The notes: a model not told the origin generated them from the letters alone. A stretch of 64,000 nucleotides of DNA from Artemia franciscana (GCF_032884065.1 NC_088866.1:51716068-51780067); one strand, 5' to 3'. Counted from the stretch's first letter, positions 49,851 to 62,938 are shown. Numbers and translations: made by a program.

Positions 49851-50184
49851 TATATTACTGAAAATTTCATTGACGTATTGCAACTGAGACTTGACTGCTA
49901 AAATTAATATTTTTTCTCTTTTTTTACTTTCACCTATTTAATCTTGGACATTTGAAAGTCATGGAACATTAAATTTATCTGACATTTGAAAGTGAAAGAT
50001 ACTGCTATTTGCAACGAAATATTTTCAAGTTATAAATTTTAAGCCTAGCAACGTGCATTCCTGGAAAGAAAGTCAAATAATGCTTCAAGGAGACATGACG
50101 TAAATTGTCAGGAGATCCAAATGACCATTCAATGGGAGGTTAAAACTATTTGAATGTTGTTAATTTTGCTTTTCTGTGGCGCAG
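49851..50184. other. Intron sequence before exon 5
   Basis: AT-rich, no repeat recognised. Ends with the tract TTTGCTTTTCTGTGGCGCAG. Confidence 0.5.
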
Positions 50185-50391
50185 GTTTTGACTCACCAAA
50201 GGACATGAGAATTATTGAGGTGTTTGGAAATGGTTTCATCTGTAGATGCCGTGAGTCACAAATCTTCAGCGTTAGAAACGACAAAGACGTCCCCTTAGAA
50301 ATCGCCTGGAATTTACAAGTCACTGCCAAGTCTTTGTTGTACAAGACAGATAAATTTTTGTTTTTCTTCGTGCCAGAAAGTAAAACGTTAA
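50185..50391 (+). CDS. Putative coding exon 5, propeller-like part
   Basis: Seen: acceptor GCGCAG at 50184, donor TTAA|GTAAGT after 50391. The join to exon 4 gives Gly, then FDSPKDMRIIEVFGNGFICR, CRESQIFSVRNDKDVPLEIA and WNLQVTAKSLLYKTDKFLFF, ending PESKTL. The alternation of short hydrophobic strands with charged turns fits a beta-propeller, but no classical WD dipeptide is present. It ends in phase 1. A decayed copy of the 3' two-thirds lies at 50783-50926, which supports this being a real exon that was duplicated. Protein unidentified. Confidence 0.7.
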
Positions 50392-50439
50392 GTAAGTCTC
50401 TTTTCTGATTTTTAAGTATCATGTGCTATTCAAGGTTAA

Positions 50440-50486
50440 AGCACGTAGAGAAATGTACGCTATCTTTCACTCTCTACGTGCAATGG
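50440..50486. other. Short hairpin after exon 5
   Basis: 'gcacgtagaga' and 'tctctacgtgc' form an 11 bp inverted repeat around a 19 bp loop, just inside the intron. Function unknown; may be chance. Confidence 0.4.
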
Positions 50487-50544
50487 GGTCTGAACTAGCA
50501 AAGTCACATAACTAACTCTCAGCTCGAGCCAAAGGATGCACTCT

Positions 50545-53269
50545 ATCGGGGGGGGGGGGGGTAATTCGGAAAAATTAGAAAAAAAGGTATTTTCGACATA
50601 CGTACGGGTGATCGGGTCTTAATGAAATTTATCGGAACTCTAGCCTATCGGAACCTATGAATACGAGAGTCCCGAGGTATTTGGTAATAGTTTAAAATAA
50701 TTAACATGTTTTATATCCTAAAAAAGGCTATCACAACACTAGATGAACTAAATTTTCACCTTGAGATTTGACCTATAGATTTTGTGGGTTACAGATCTTC
50801 TGTAGTAGAAACGGTATGGATATTCTGTTTGGAATAACCTGGAATTGACAAGTCATTTCCAAGTCTTTAATATCAAAGAATAACAGGCTATTCTTTTTGC
50901 CAGAATGCGTAAAATTAGGCAAGAAGGACATGGGAACCTTCGTTTTTTGTGGCACTGTTTATTTGCCAAGTGACATGTAGCGATCGCGATTTCTGTTGGT
51001 CTGTCGGTTCCAGTTTTGCTAGTATGGGCACTTCCAGATAACCTAGGACGATAGAAATTGGCAGGTGTTTCAGGGAACAGACCAGATTAAATTAGAAATA
51101 GTCTTTTCCCTGACTCGACCACCTGGGGTGGGGGGGTTAATTTGGAAAAATTAGAAAAAATGAGGTATTTTTAACTTACGAAAAGATGATCGGAGCTGAA
51201 TGAAATTTGATATTTAGAAGGACATCGTGTCTCAGAGTTTTATTTTAAATCCCGACTGGATATGGTGATATTTGGGGGAGTTGGAGGGGAAACCTGAAAT
51301 CTTGGAAAACGCTTAGAGTGGAGATCGGGATGAAACTTGGTGGGAAAAATAAGTCCTAGATACGTGATTGACATAAACCGGACCGGATCCGCCCTCTTTA
51401 GGGCAGTTGGGGGTGCATAATTTGGTAATTAAGAACAATTAGAAAAAGATGAGGTATTTTTAAGTTACGAACGGGTGATTGGATCTTAATGAAATTTCAT
51501 ATTTAGAAGGAACTTGTGTCTCAGAGCTTTTCAAATCCTGACCGATCGTGATGATAGTTGGTGGGAAGAGTAAGCACAAGTTCTAGATGCGTGATTGACA
51601 TAATCAGGCCGGATTTGCTATCTTTGGGGGAGTTGGGGGGGATTAATTCGGAAAAATTAGAAAAATGAGGGTTTTTAACTTACGAAAGGGTGATCAGGTC
51701 GTAATGAAATTTGATATTCAGAAGAAACTCATGTCTTAGAGCTCTTATTTTAAATCTGAACTGGATTCGTTGACATTGGGGGAATTGGAGGGGGAAACCG
51801 GAAATCTTGGAAAACACTTAGATTGTGGAGATCGGGATGAAACTTGGAGGGAAGAATAAGCAAAAGTTCTAGAGACGTTATTGACATAATCAAACCAGAT
51901 CTCTTTGGGGGATTTGAGGGGGGGGGGTGTTGATTCGGAAAAATTAGAAAAACTAAGGTATTTTTAACTTACGGACGGGTGATCGGATGTTAATGAAACT
52001 TGTTATTTAGAAGGACCTCGTGTCTCAGAGCTCTTATCTGAAATCCCAACCGGCTCCGGTGAGATCGGGGGGGGGGTCGGAAGTGGGAACCAGAAATCTT
52101 ACGAAAGGGTGATCAGGTCGTAATTAAATTTGATATTCAGAAGAAACTCATGTCTTGGAGCTCTTGTTTTAAATCTGAATCGGATTCGGTGACATTGGGG
52201 GAGTTGGAGGGGGAAACCGGAAATCTTGGAAAACGCTTACATTGTGGAGATCGGGATGAAACTTGGTGGGAAGAATAAGCAAAAGTCCTAGATACGTTAT
52301 TGACATAATCAGACCAGATCTCTTTGGGGGATTTGAGGGAGGGGTGTTGATTCGGAAAAATTAGAAAAACTAAGGTATTTTTAATTTACGGACGGGTGAT
52401 CGGATGCTAGTGAAACTTGTTATTTAGAAGGACCTCGTGTCTAAGAGCTCTTATCTGAAATCCCAACCGGCTCCGGTGAGATCGGGGGGGGGGGGGGGGT
52501 CGGAAGTGGGAACCAGAAATCTTGGAAAATGCTTAGAGTGGAGAGATCGGGATGATACTTGATGGGAGAATAAGCAAAAGTCCTAGATACGTAATTGACA
52601 TAACTGGACCAGATCCGCTCTCTTTGAGGGAGTTGGGGAGGATTTCCAGTGCTTTGGCGAGTTTGGTGCTTCTGGATGTGCTAGGACGATGAAAATTGGT
52701 AGGCGTGTCAGGGACCTTCACAAATTAACTTGATAACAGTCGTTTCTCCGATTCGATCATCTGGAGGGGGGCTGGAGGGAGGGAAAATCATGAAAATGGA
52801 GGTATGTTTATCTTACGAATGGGTGATCGGATCTTAATGAAACTTGATATATAGAAAGATCTCATGCCTCAGTTGCTCCATTTTCAATTTGGGACCAAGG
52901 GGATGGAGGGGGGAAATGAAAATCTTGGAAATCAAAAATCTGGGAAAACTCTTAGAGTGAAGAGATCGGGATGAAACTTGATGGGAAGAATAAGCAGAAG
53001 TTCTTGATACGTGATTGGCATAACCGGACCGGATTCTCTCTCTTTGGGGGAGTTGAGGGGATTTCTAGTACCTTGGCGAGTTCGAGAATAAGTACTAGTT
53101 ATAGATACGTGATTGACATAAGCGGACCGGATCCGATCTCTTTGGGGGATTGGAGGGATTTCTAGTGCTTTGGCGAGTTCGGTGCTTCTTGACATGCTAG
53201 GACGAGGAAATCGATAACTCTAGTACCGAGTCTAATTTTAGGTTCCGACCTCGTCATAAGTGCCATATG

Positions 53270-53272
<3 letters not shown>
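50545..53272. repeat. GATCGG composite repeat, copy C
   Basis: A short stray piece at 50545-50635 precedes the exon 5 relic. The main copy starts at 50948 with the head ('gccaagtgacatgtagcgat'), has units near 51190, 51478, 51690, 51975, 52110, 52397 and 52820, and ends with the tail 'tcataagtgccatatgagct' at 53253-53272. Two neighbouring blocks (51660-52080 and 52090-52500) are close copies of each other, so part of the body was duplicated as a 420 bp step. Several partial tails (52630, 53060, 53165) show repeated slippage. Confidence 0.8.
50783..50926 (+). pseudogene. Decayed tandem copy of exon 5
   Basis: Compared with 50246-50395, the bases match closely over about 140 bp (shared words 'agaaacg', 'cctggaatt', 'acaagtca', 'ccaagtcttt', 'ttgccaga'). 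In the exon's frame it reads LQIFCSRNGMDILFGITWN, a stop, then QVISKSLISKNNRLFFLPEC. The exon reads SQIFSVRNDKDVPLEIAWNL and onward. The donor TTAAGTAAG became TTAGGCAAG. The TGA in place of TTA (Leu) shows it cannot code as it stands. Confidence 0.8.

Positions 53273-53336
<64 letters not shown>
53273..53336. repeat. 64-nt poly(T) tract
   Basis: Uninterrupted T from 53273 to 53336, directly after the tail of composite repeat copy C. Copy B has a short T run at the same point. On the minus strand it would be a poly(A) placed at the start of the element, so its meaning is unclear. Length may be an assembly estimate. Confidence 0.9.
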
Positions 53337-53639
53337 CATAGACTTCAAACGGTTTTAGCTGCTAAGGTAAACCTTGCTTGATAATATAGGCAGCTACTGG
53401 TCTCAGAAACAGCTCGAGGCTAGTAGTTGCCTAAAAGTCATTCTGAACTTTACCAAACAAGTAATTAATTATGTAAATTATGATTATAAATTTATGATAT
53501 GAATATATCTGTAATATATTAGCAATATTTTAATATATACTATTATTAATATATATTATTATTAAATATATATTATTAATATAATGGTATATTAATAATA
53601 AATTTAATATTTATAATTGTAGCATTTAGTATTTAAAGT
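53337..53639. other. AT-rich intron
   Basis: Nearly pure A/T with irregular 'taatatatattattaa' words at 53500-53610. Nothing else. Confidence 0.5.
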
Positions 53640-54342
53640 AACCAATGATACCAGAAGATCGGGAGAGGGCTCATTTGATCGGAAATCAAAAGCTCTAGTT
53701 CCCTTTTAAAGTGACTAAAATACTGGTGGGTGACTAGCCACTGAGCCAAATTTTTAATTAGCTGTTTTGTTCAGCATAATCGAAAGATATAAAACTATAT
53801 CTTTGAGGATTACTTGACCCCCCACAGTCCCTCGGGGAAGGGCTGCAGATTATGAACTTTGCCCATTGTTTACATAGAGTATTGGTTTTTGGGAAGCATA
53901 CAGGTATTTTCTTTTTTTGAGGGGGAGGGGGAAGGTTACGTGGGAAGATATTTCCATTGAGGAATTTTTTGTATAGTAAGGGAACTTTCCATGGAGGTTG
54001 AGCCAGATTTCCTGGCATTATTTAAAGAAAAAGATTAGAAATTAAATGAAAAACAATAGGAACAACAATAAGACTTAAAACGAACAGAAATTATTATGTA
54101 TATGGGGGGATTGTCCCCTCCTCAATACCTCGCTCTTTGCGCGGAAGTTTTTTAAGCTTTTAAAACAGCTTATTATTTTAATTAAACGGTCTTTGTGTTT
54201 CTGGAGTCATTCTTAAATGATTTGAACACGAAGTCAAACTTTAGCGTAAAGAGCAAGGTATTGAGAAGGGCGCAACTTCCCTCATCTACGGAAAAATTTC
54301 TATTTGTTTTAAGTTTGAATTTGGCTCCTTAACTTTCGGTTG
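53640..54342 (-). mobile_element. Composite fold-back repeat, minus orientation
   Basis: 54068-54342 is the most complete fold-back. The left arm has 'cttaaaacgaacagaaatta', 'tcccctcctcaatacctcgc' and 'tctttgcgcggaagtttt'. The right arm mirrors it with 'aaactttagcgtaaagagc', 'aaggtattgaga' and 'atttgttttaagtttgaat'. The distal module follows in reverse (53640-54030: 'ttccatggaggttgagccag', 'tgttttgttcagcataatcg', 'gggagagggctcatttgatc'), the same order as 17751-18990 read backwards. Confidence 0.72.
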
Positions 54343-54667
54343 AAAAATAAAAAAATAATTTCATAACTGTATAATAATGTTTAATGCCCGTTTCTTTTTA
54401 GTTTTGTTTTTCTTCGGACTATTGAGGGTTCATTGTAGTGTTGATTTATGATGCTGATTTGCGACTGTGTTGATTTTATTCTTGTTTTTCGTTTTCTTTT
54501 TGATTGATGAAAAGGGTTATCGTTTTTTAAATGACAACAATTTTGTTTCTATCGAATTCTAAATATACTAGGCCTTTTACGAGCCGATTTCCTTAAGTTC
54601 TCGCTAAAATTAGAATTTTTGTGGCAACTACTGCCCTCTCGCCCCCCCCCCCTAAATGACGCCACTG
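54343..54667. other. Intron sequence, nothing seen
   Basis: T-rich, no gene or repeat recognised. Contains a C run at 54642-54652. Confidence 0.4.
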
Positions 54668-54765
54668 ATTCCACTTAAATATTATAAGAATATTTCGGAA
54701 TTTTTCACTCTAATCATATATAAAAAAAAATTGAATTTGAATAATATACATAACTAGGCTATATG

Positions 54766-54847
<82 letters not shown>
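54668..54847. repeat. U100 unit plus (TA)n array, copy 1
   Basis: A 100 bp unit ('cacttaaatattataagaat', 'ggaatttttcactctaatca', 'taactaggctatatgaaata') is followed by about 78 bp of (TA)n. The same unit with its array recurs at 56961 and 57167. Confidence 0.9.
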
Positions 54848-54852
<5 letters not shown>

Positions 54853-55801
54853 GAATTTTAATCCATATTGGAGTGTTAATAATTCACTGCAGGTGATAGA
54901 TTCTTTAACAATGGTTTCAGCTAAAAGAATTGAGTCTTTCGATTTTGCGACAATGTATACTAATTTATCACTTAATGTAGTGTTTGATAATTTAAAAACT
55001 GTTATCAAGAAATCTTTCCTCTTATCTAGTAAAAGTTCCTTAAAAATAGACATTTATAATAAAAAAGCTATATGGACAAATTGCTTTAATACTACAGTTA
55101 ACTTGAGATGTTACAGCTTGGATATGATTTTTGAGCTATTGGAATTTGTTTTATACAATACTTATATAAGATTTGGGGGTGATTTGTACAAGCAAATTGT
55201 GGCAATTCCCATGGGGGGGGGGAATGCCAGCCCATTTATAGCTGACTTGTTTTTAAGTCACCTAGAATATAAATATATGATGGATAAGAATAATCCAATT
55301 AATTTAAAACATGCTTTGTCAAATTATAAAAGATATTTAGATGATATTTTAGTCTTAAATTGTAAGGATTTCATTGATATTTCTAAAAATATATATCCAT
55401 CAGAGCTTATTCTTGAGCCTAGTCATGGCGCTGGTCACGAAGATCATTTCTTAGATTTAAATATTAATATTTGTGATAATAATAAATTAAGTTTTAAAAT
55501 GTATAATAAAACGGATGATTTTGATTTTGAAGTGATTAGTTTCCCATTCCCTGAAAATAATTTACACTCAAATATCACATATTCAGCGTTTTTCTCACAG
55601 TTACTTCGTTATGCAAGGATTTGTAGTAATTATATTGATTTTAAAAATAGATATAAAATCTTAAGCCAAAAATTGATATCAAGAGGTTTTTCTGCAAATA
55701 AATTAACTTGGCAATTTAAAAAATTTAGTTTTCATTATAACGAACTTTTAAATAAAAATCAAAAGAATTATCTAGAAATACTTAAAGAAATTTTCAACTA
55801 A
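54848..55801 (+). pseudogene. Penelope-type reverse transcriptase, 5'-truncated
   Basis: Open from 54848, right after the TA array, to the stop at 55799-55801 (about 317 codons). There is no natural start: an in-frame GTG is at 54893, but the upstream residues NPYWSVNNSLQVIDSL already fit the family. Catalytic motifs: SFDFATMYTNL (motif A, first Asp); IPMGGGNASPFIADLFL (motif B; I expect GG, so one Gly is probably added in a 9-G run); RYLDDILVLN (motif C, both Asp kept); HFLDLNINI; then SQLLRYARICSNYIDFKNRY and the LISRGF...FKKF thumb segment. No GIY-YIG follows. Penelope-like clades with the nuclease placed first (Naiad/Chlamys) would show this, but truncation prevents proof. Frame free of stops, so a fairly recent insertion. 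Confidence 0.85.
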
Positions 55802-56275
55802 TTTCGGAGGTTCGAGAAATGTTGTCGCAGCGCCATTTATTTTGAATTGTGTTTCTAATTGAGCGGATTTTCTTAAAAACTAGCCACATGGTAAAGATGA
55901 ATTCCATAATTGTTTAGTTCATTCAGGTTTTTTGCAATGTGTTAATATTTGTGATTTGGTAAAATTTATAATATTTAGTTTACCTATTGTTGCTAAAGGG
56001 AGGGATATATTAACAGGATAAGCTTGTTTTGGTTTTACTTGGTTGTTTTACATTTGCTGTTTTTTTTTCTTTCATAGGTATGTATTTTGGGGGTGATACC
56101 TGACGCGGGGATGCCATGGATATTCTGTGGTAGCCACAACACTGTGCTGGGTAGAGAATTTAGAGTGGCGAAACCCTATATAGGCCAGTGTATTCTCCTG
56201 ATGAGCCCTTATGTTGGGTGTTGCCTCTGAATTATTTGTCTATATTATTTTTTCTATTGTTTGGTAAATAGGAAT
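55802..56275 (+). mobile_element. 3' untranslated part of the Penelope-type element
   Basis: Starts at the stop codon. The GC-richer block 56090-56225 ('tgacgcggggatgccatgga', 'gtggcgaaaccctatatagg', 'ctgatgagcccttatgttgg') stands out from its surroundings and is probably a structured tail of the element. The right end of the element is not certain; 'ttgtttggtaaatag' at about 56260-56273 is my best guess. Confidence 0.5.
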
Positions 56276-58820
<2,545 letters not shown>

Positions 58821-59888
58821 GCATAAAAATGCAATACCAAACCATAAAACAAAGTTTTTTATCTTTTGTATTCTTTATATTTTTCTTTTGAATTTTAAGC
58901 ACAAATTCCATCAACAATTCTATCGACATAAATATCAATTTCTGCTATCTTGGGGGGGGGGGGCATAGTTATATGCAAAAATGTTTTTTTAGGAAGCGGG
59001 CTATAACAATCAGGTATCATCGTGGCTTAGAACTTATACACTTTATGTTTTTTTATTATTATGTTAAAAAATTGTTTTATGTTTTTCCCTAAATTTGCGG
59101 TGCCAGGTAAAATTCAATATCTAATTAGCCGCTTTTATCGTGGATATTTAATCTCTCTTTTTTTCTTTTCCTTTTTTTTATCAAATCTTTTAAGTTATTT
59201 TAGACATTAACTGAAGTATGTGTCTCATTCCTTTTCTTGGTGAAGGATTTTTTTGAGGCTCTATACTTTCATTTTTAGGAGCAGGATAAAATGGAGTAGG
59301 AGTGTCTGCCACTCATACTTTAATACTGCTATACCAATAAAAATGCAATATAATGCATAAAAATTGCATAAAAATGCAATACCAAACCATAAAACAAAGT
59401 TTTTTATCTTTTGTATTCTTTATATTTTTCTTTTGAATTTTAAGCACAAATTCCATCAACAATTCTATCGACAAAAATATCAATTTCTGCTAGCTAGGGG
59501 GGGGGGGGGGGCATAGTTATATGCAACATTTTTTTAAGAAGCGGGCTATAACAATCAGGTAGCATCGTGGCTTAGAACTTATACACTTTGTTTTTTTATC
59601 ATTATGTTAAAAAACTTTTTTTTTTATGTTTTATCCCTAAATTTGCGGTGCCAGGTAAAATTCAAAATCTAATTAGCCGCTTTATCGTGGATATTTAATC
59701 TCTATTTTTTTCTTTTCCTTTTTTTTCTTTCTTTATCAAGTCTTTTAAGTTATTTTAGACATTAACTGAAGTATTTGCCTCATTTCTTTTCTTCGGGAAG
59801 GACTCGTTTGACGCTCTATACTTTCATTTTTAGGAGCAGGATAAAATAGAGTAGGAGTGTCTGCCACTCATACTTTAATACTGCTATA
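58821..59888 (+). repeat. 545 bp tandem duplication
   Basis: 58821-59334 and 59366-59888 align nearly end to end: 'gcataaaaatgcaataccaa', 'ttctatcgacataaatatca', a G run, 'gcgggctataacaatcaggt', 'cggtgccaggtaaaattcaa', 'ggagcaggataaaat' and 'tctgccactcatactttaat'. They differ by scattered substitutions and T/G run lengths. Directly upstream of the exon 6 acceptor region. Confidence 0.9.
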
Positions 59889-60019
59889 GCTTAACAACTG
59901 CCATTTGTGTTTATGCGGCTTAACACTGAGGCTCATATTCATGCTGTTCAATTTTGTAGTTGTTGTACTGATTTCTTTTGAATTTATTTTTGAAATATTT
60001 GAATTTATTCTTTTTGTAG

Positions 60020-60185
60020 ATGTTTGTAATCTTATTACTGGATCAATAGAACATTATATCGAATTTGACAAAGAATTGAAAAAGGAAACCGTTTTCTTAT
60101 ACCTGTCTGTATGCTGTGATGATTCGCTACTTGCTTTGGCTGGCAAAGACTCAGTCTTCGTTATGTATCAACCCCTCAAGTCCAG
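60020..60185 (+). CDS. Putative coding exon 6, WD40-like repeat
   Basis: Seen: acceptor TTTTTGTAG at 60019, donor CCAG|GTAATA after 60185. The join to exon 5 gives Asn, then VCNLITGSIEHYIEFDKELK, KETVFLYLSVCCDDSLLALA and GKDSVFVMYQPLKS. The stretch 'LSVCCDDSLLALAGKDSVFVMY' fits a WD40 blade (family: .v..s.Dg.llA.......v.vw), and 'NLITGSIEH' the end of the previous blade. The frame is open upstream too (from 59905) but with hydrophobic filler, so I use the splice site. It ends in phase 2, so the gene continues beyond it. Acts as part of an unidentified propeller protein. Confidence 0.72.
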
Positions 60186-60454
60186 GTAATACCATAGGGT
60201 GAATAATCGCTTCTCGGACCCAATTTTTTCAATACCAAGGACAGCGAAAATCGAACTGGGCTGAACTGGTTAAATGGACATTTACACAACTAAATATCTC
60301 TTAAGACAAAGAAAAATTGGCGATGAAATTTTTAATAAAAAAGATCTCCATCTGTTCTTATGTAGTTTTTGGTAGTAGCGAGTGCAAAAAAAAAAAAATA
60401 ACTTCAAAATCAGCCAAAAATCTGCCAAAAAAGCTAAAAATATATGACACTAAC

Positions 60455-60622
60455 ATGGCCATATCCAGGATTTTTGTTTGTGAGGGGAGGGGTATAGTAA
60501 ACACTGTAAAAACGCATCAAAAATTTGTTTATATGCATTTTTGTTACATTTTTACGAATCGGACAAACGCTTCGGGAGGGGGAATCCCCTCCCTCGTCCC
60601 TGGATACGACCTTGGACACTAA
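60455..60622 (+). repeat. Dispersed short repeat, family R3, copy 2
   Basis: The best-preserved copy. Opens 'catggccatatccaggattt', has 'aaaacgcatcaaaaatttgt' and ends 'ctggatacgaccttgg'. See copies at 3627 and 63940. Confidence 0.75.
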
Positions 60623-61559
60623 ACAGCTTAAGAAATATACCTATCTTTTGAATGTCTAGTTGTCTTGGGAGTAGAAAGATTGTTAATGTTTGAATATTTC
60701 TATATTTAATATTGATTGTTAGTGTTTGAATATATACTGTTTGAATATTTAATATAATGTTAATTTTTTAATTTTGATTAGTTTTGCCTTTTGTTTTTCA
60801 CGGTTGAACGTGGCAAGAACTGACGAATGTGAGATGCTGCCTTAAGAATTTCTTTATCTTAAAATAAAATAAAAACTTCAAAAAAAACTGTCGAATTTCA
60901 GGCATAAGTAGAAATAAGATGGGTCTGGGTGGAGGGACAAAAACATATTTTATTTTGAATTTCCTTGGTACTTCAAATAATAATATTATGACTGACGTCT
61001 TTAAAATAGGCCAATAGGATTAAAAACACTTTTTAACTTTGAAGTATTGAACGGGAATCTATCTTTTTATCTGTTTTAGCTCACCTAAGATATGGATATA
61101 TCACGTAGGTCAATTCCATCAATTGATTCTTAGGTTTGTTGTTTCAAAGTGGTGTTCTTTATATTCCTTTCTCTTTTTCTTAGTACTCCGCTTTTCCAAA
61201 GTGTTTTTATAGCGGCTCATAAATAATAAATATGAACGGTCGTTTTAATTTGACCTATGTCACATCATATCCAGGTTTTTTTCTTAATTCAAGCGTTTGG
61301 AAATGGAGGAAAAGAATCTCGTTTTTACAAAACAAACAGAAGAAATTTTTTTAAAACCATCGAATTTCAGGTATAAATAGACCTAAAGTAGTAGTTCCAG
61401 GTGGCAGGAAATGGTCCTGTTTTCACTGTCGTTGATACTTAAAGGCTTATTAAAAGCATGTGAATCTTATCTCAATAAGATTAATGAATACAGCTTATGA
61501 ATTTATAGCAAATTAAAAGTAAAGAAGCCTTTAAAGCTTTTTGACGAAAGAGTTATCTG

Positions 61560-61880
61560 CAGAGGCAGTGCCATTTTAAAAGACACTTTCACCAATATTA
61601 GAAAGCCCTGCTTGAATATTGGGTTATGGCATTCCGTTTCTGTTATTATATTTGTTTTAGGTGACAGGGGTTGCCATTTCAAATGACACACTCGCAAGTA
61701 TTAGAAAGCCCTGCTTGGGTACTGGGTGAAGACGTTCTGTTTCTATTGTTATATTTGTTTTTGGTGACGGGGGTTGCCATTTTAAATGACACGCTCACAA
61801 TTGTTAGAAGCCCTGCTTGAGTATTGGGTAAAGACTATGTTTCTGTTGTCATATTTGTTTTTGGTGATGGTGGTTCTGAA
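61560..61880 (+). repeat. 103 bp tandem repeat, 3 units
   Basis: 'gaaagccctgcttg' at 61601, 61704 and (one A shorter) about 61806, each followed by 'ctgtt(a/g)tatttgttttt'-type sequence, 'ggtgac(a/g)ggggttgccatt' and 'aaatgacac'. Non-coding. Confidence 0.85.
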
Positions 61881-62938
61881 TTTAGTTTTGTTGAGGCATA
61901 GAACTTTGTTCCTCTTTAGATTTATATTGAAATAAATTCGGTAATTCAATATTTCATTTCAAAGCATCAATTTCGGGACACTTTTTTAGGTAATAAAATA
62001 TAGTTTTAAAAACCCAATAAACAAAGATAAGCTACTAATTTAAGTTACCTTGTCAATAAATTGTCACTTGTCAGACTGTTTTTCGTCAATAACTCACTCG
62101 AATAATTACAGGGCTCGTAAACACCAATTTACGTACATTATGGCAGGACGGGCTCTCAGGGAATCTTCATATACTTCCCATGTTAAACATTTGGAGTTTG
62201 CCTGACGTTCCTGAATTAGTGATTTCAGCGGTTTTTATTTTAACATATATAAGAAAATCTGGTGAATATTTTGATTTAATCAAATCTCAAAGCCGACAAT
62301 TATTTTTTTTATAATTCCAAAATAATTATAATATCTGGTTCGGGTTTGCATTCTAGATTGCTATGCTTGACACTGTTGTTGTGGGTATAAAAAAATAGAG
62401 CAAAAATATTCTATTCAACAATCAGAAACTTATTTCTATAATATATACTTGCTGGCTGCAGTCCCTTCAAATACTTTTCATATTTGTGTTCCGATCCCCT
62501 CAAAAGACTAGATGCAGCTGTAATCGGAGTGCGTGAGAATGCATAAATTAGACCAACGGACTAACCACTCGGGTTGTTCTTGAGCGATTCAGTGAAGTAT
62601 TAGTTAGCTGTAACTAGTTTAAACAGAGTCTGGAGAATAAGTAGCGTGCAGACACCAAACTGCCGGTTAATAAACATATATATAAAAATTATATTGGATA
62701 AATAATTACACGAAGAATTACTCAGGATAACCTATGCCTAATCGTAATTTTGAGTGAGAAACCCCTAAAGTTCAACCTTCTCATGTTTGTCGTAGTTGAA
62801 GCGACGAAAAAAACTGATAACTTTGTCTTTGATCAAGTTGCCGCCTCTGAAAAAGAATTGGCTAGGGAGTAAAGTGCTTGGACTTCCGTTAGGCCTTATA
62901 CGCTTTAGGAGCCGATAGTGACAACACCGAAAATCTTT

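Larger units (their letters stand above)
60186..62938. other. Intron sequence, no further exon confirmed
   Basis: Holds the R3 repeat at 60455-60622, a repeat related to 39.1 kb at 60795-61445, and the 103 bp repeat at 61560-61880. Acceptor-like sites exist, but none leads to a convincing exon. Confidence 0.45.

Noticed and set aside
56150..56230. Complete hammerhead ribozyme
   Set aside because: CTGATGAG and CGAAAC are present, but stem II and stem III cannot both be formed in any of the three standard orders on this copy. Kept only as a low-level finding.
62112..62212. Possible next exon after an AG at 62111
   Set aside because: The phase fits and the frame stays open for about 100 bp, but it ends in TGA with no good donor, and the peptide has no propeller features.
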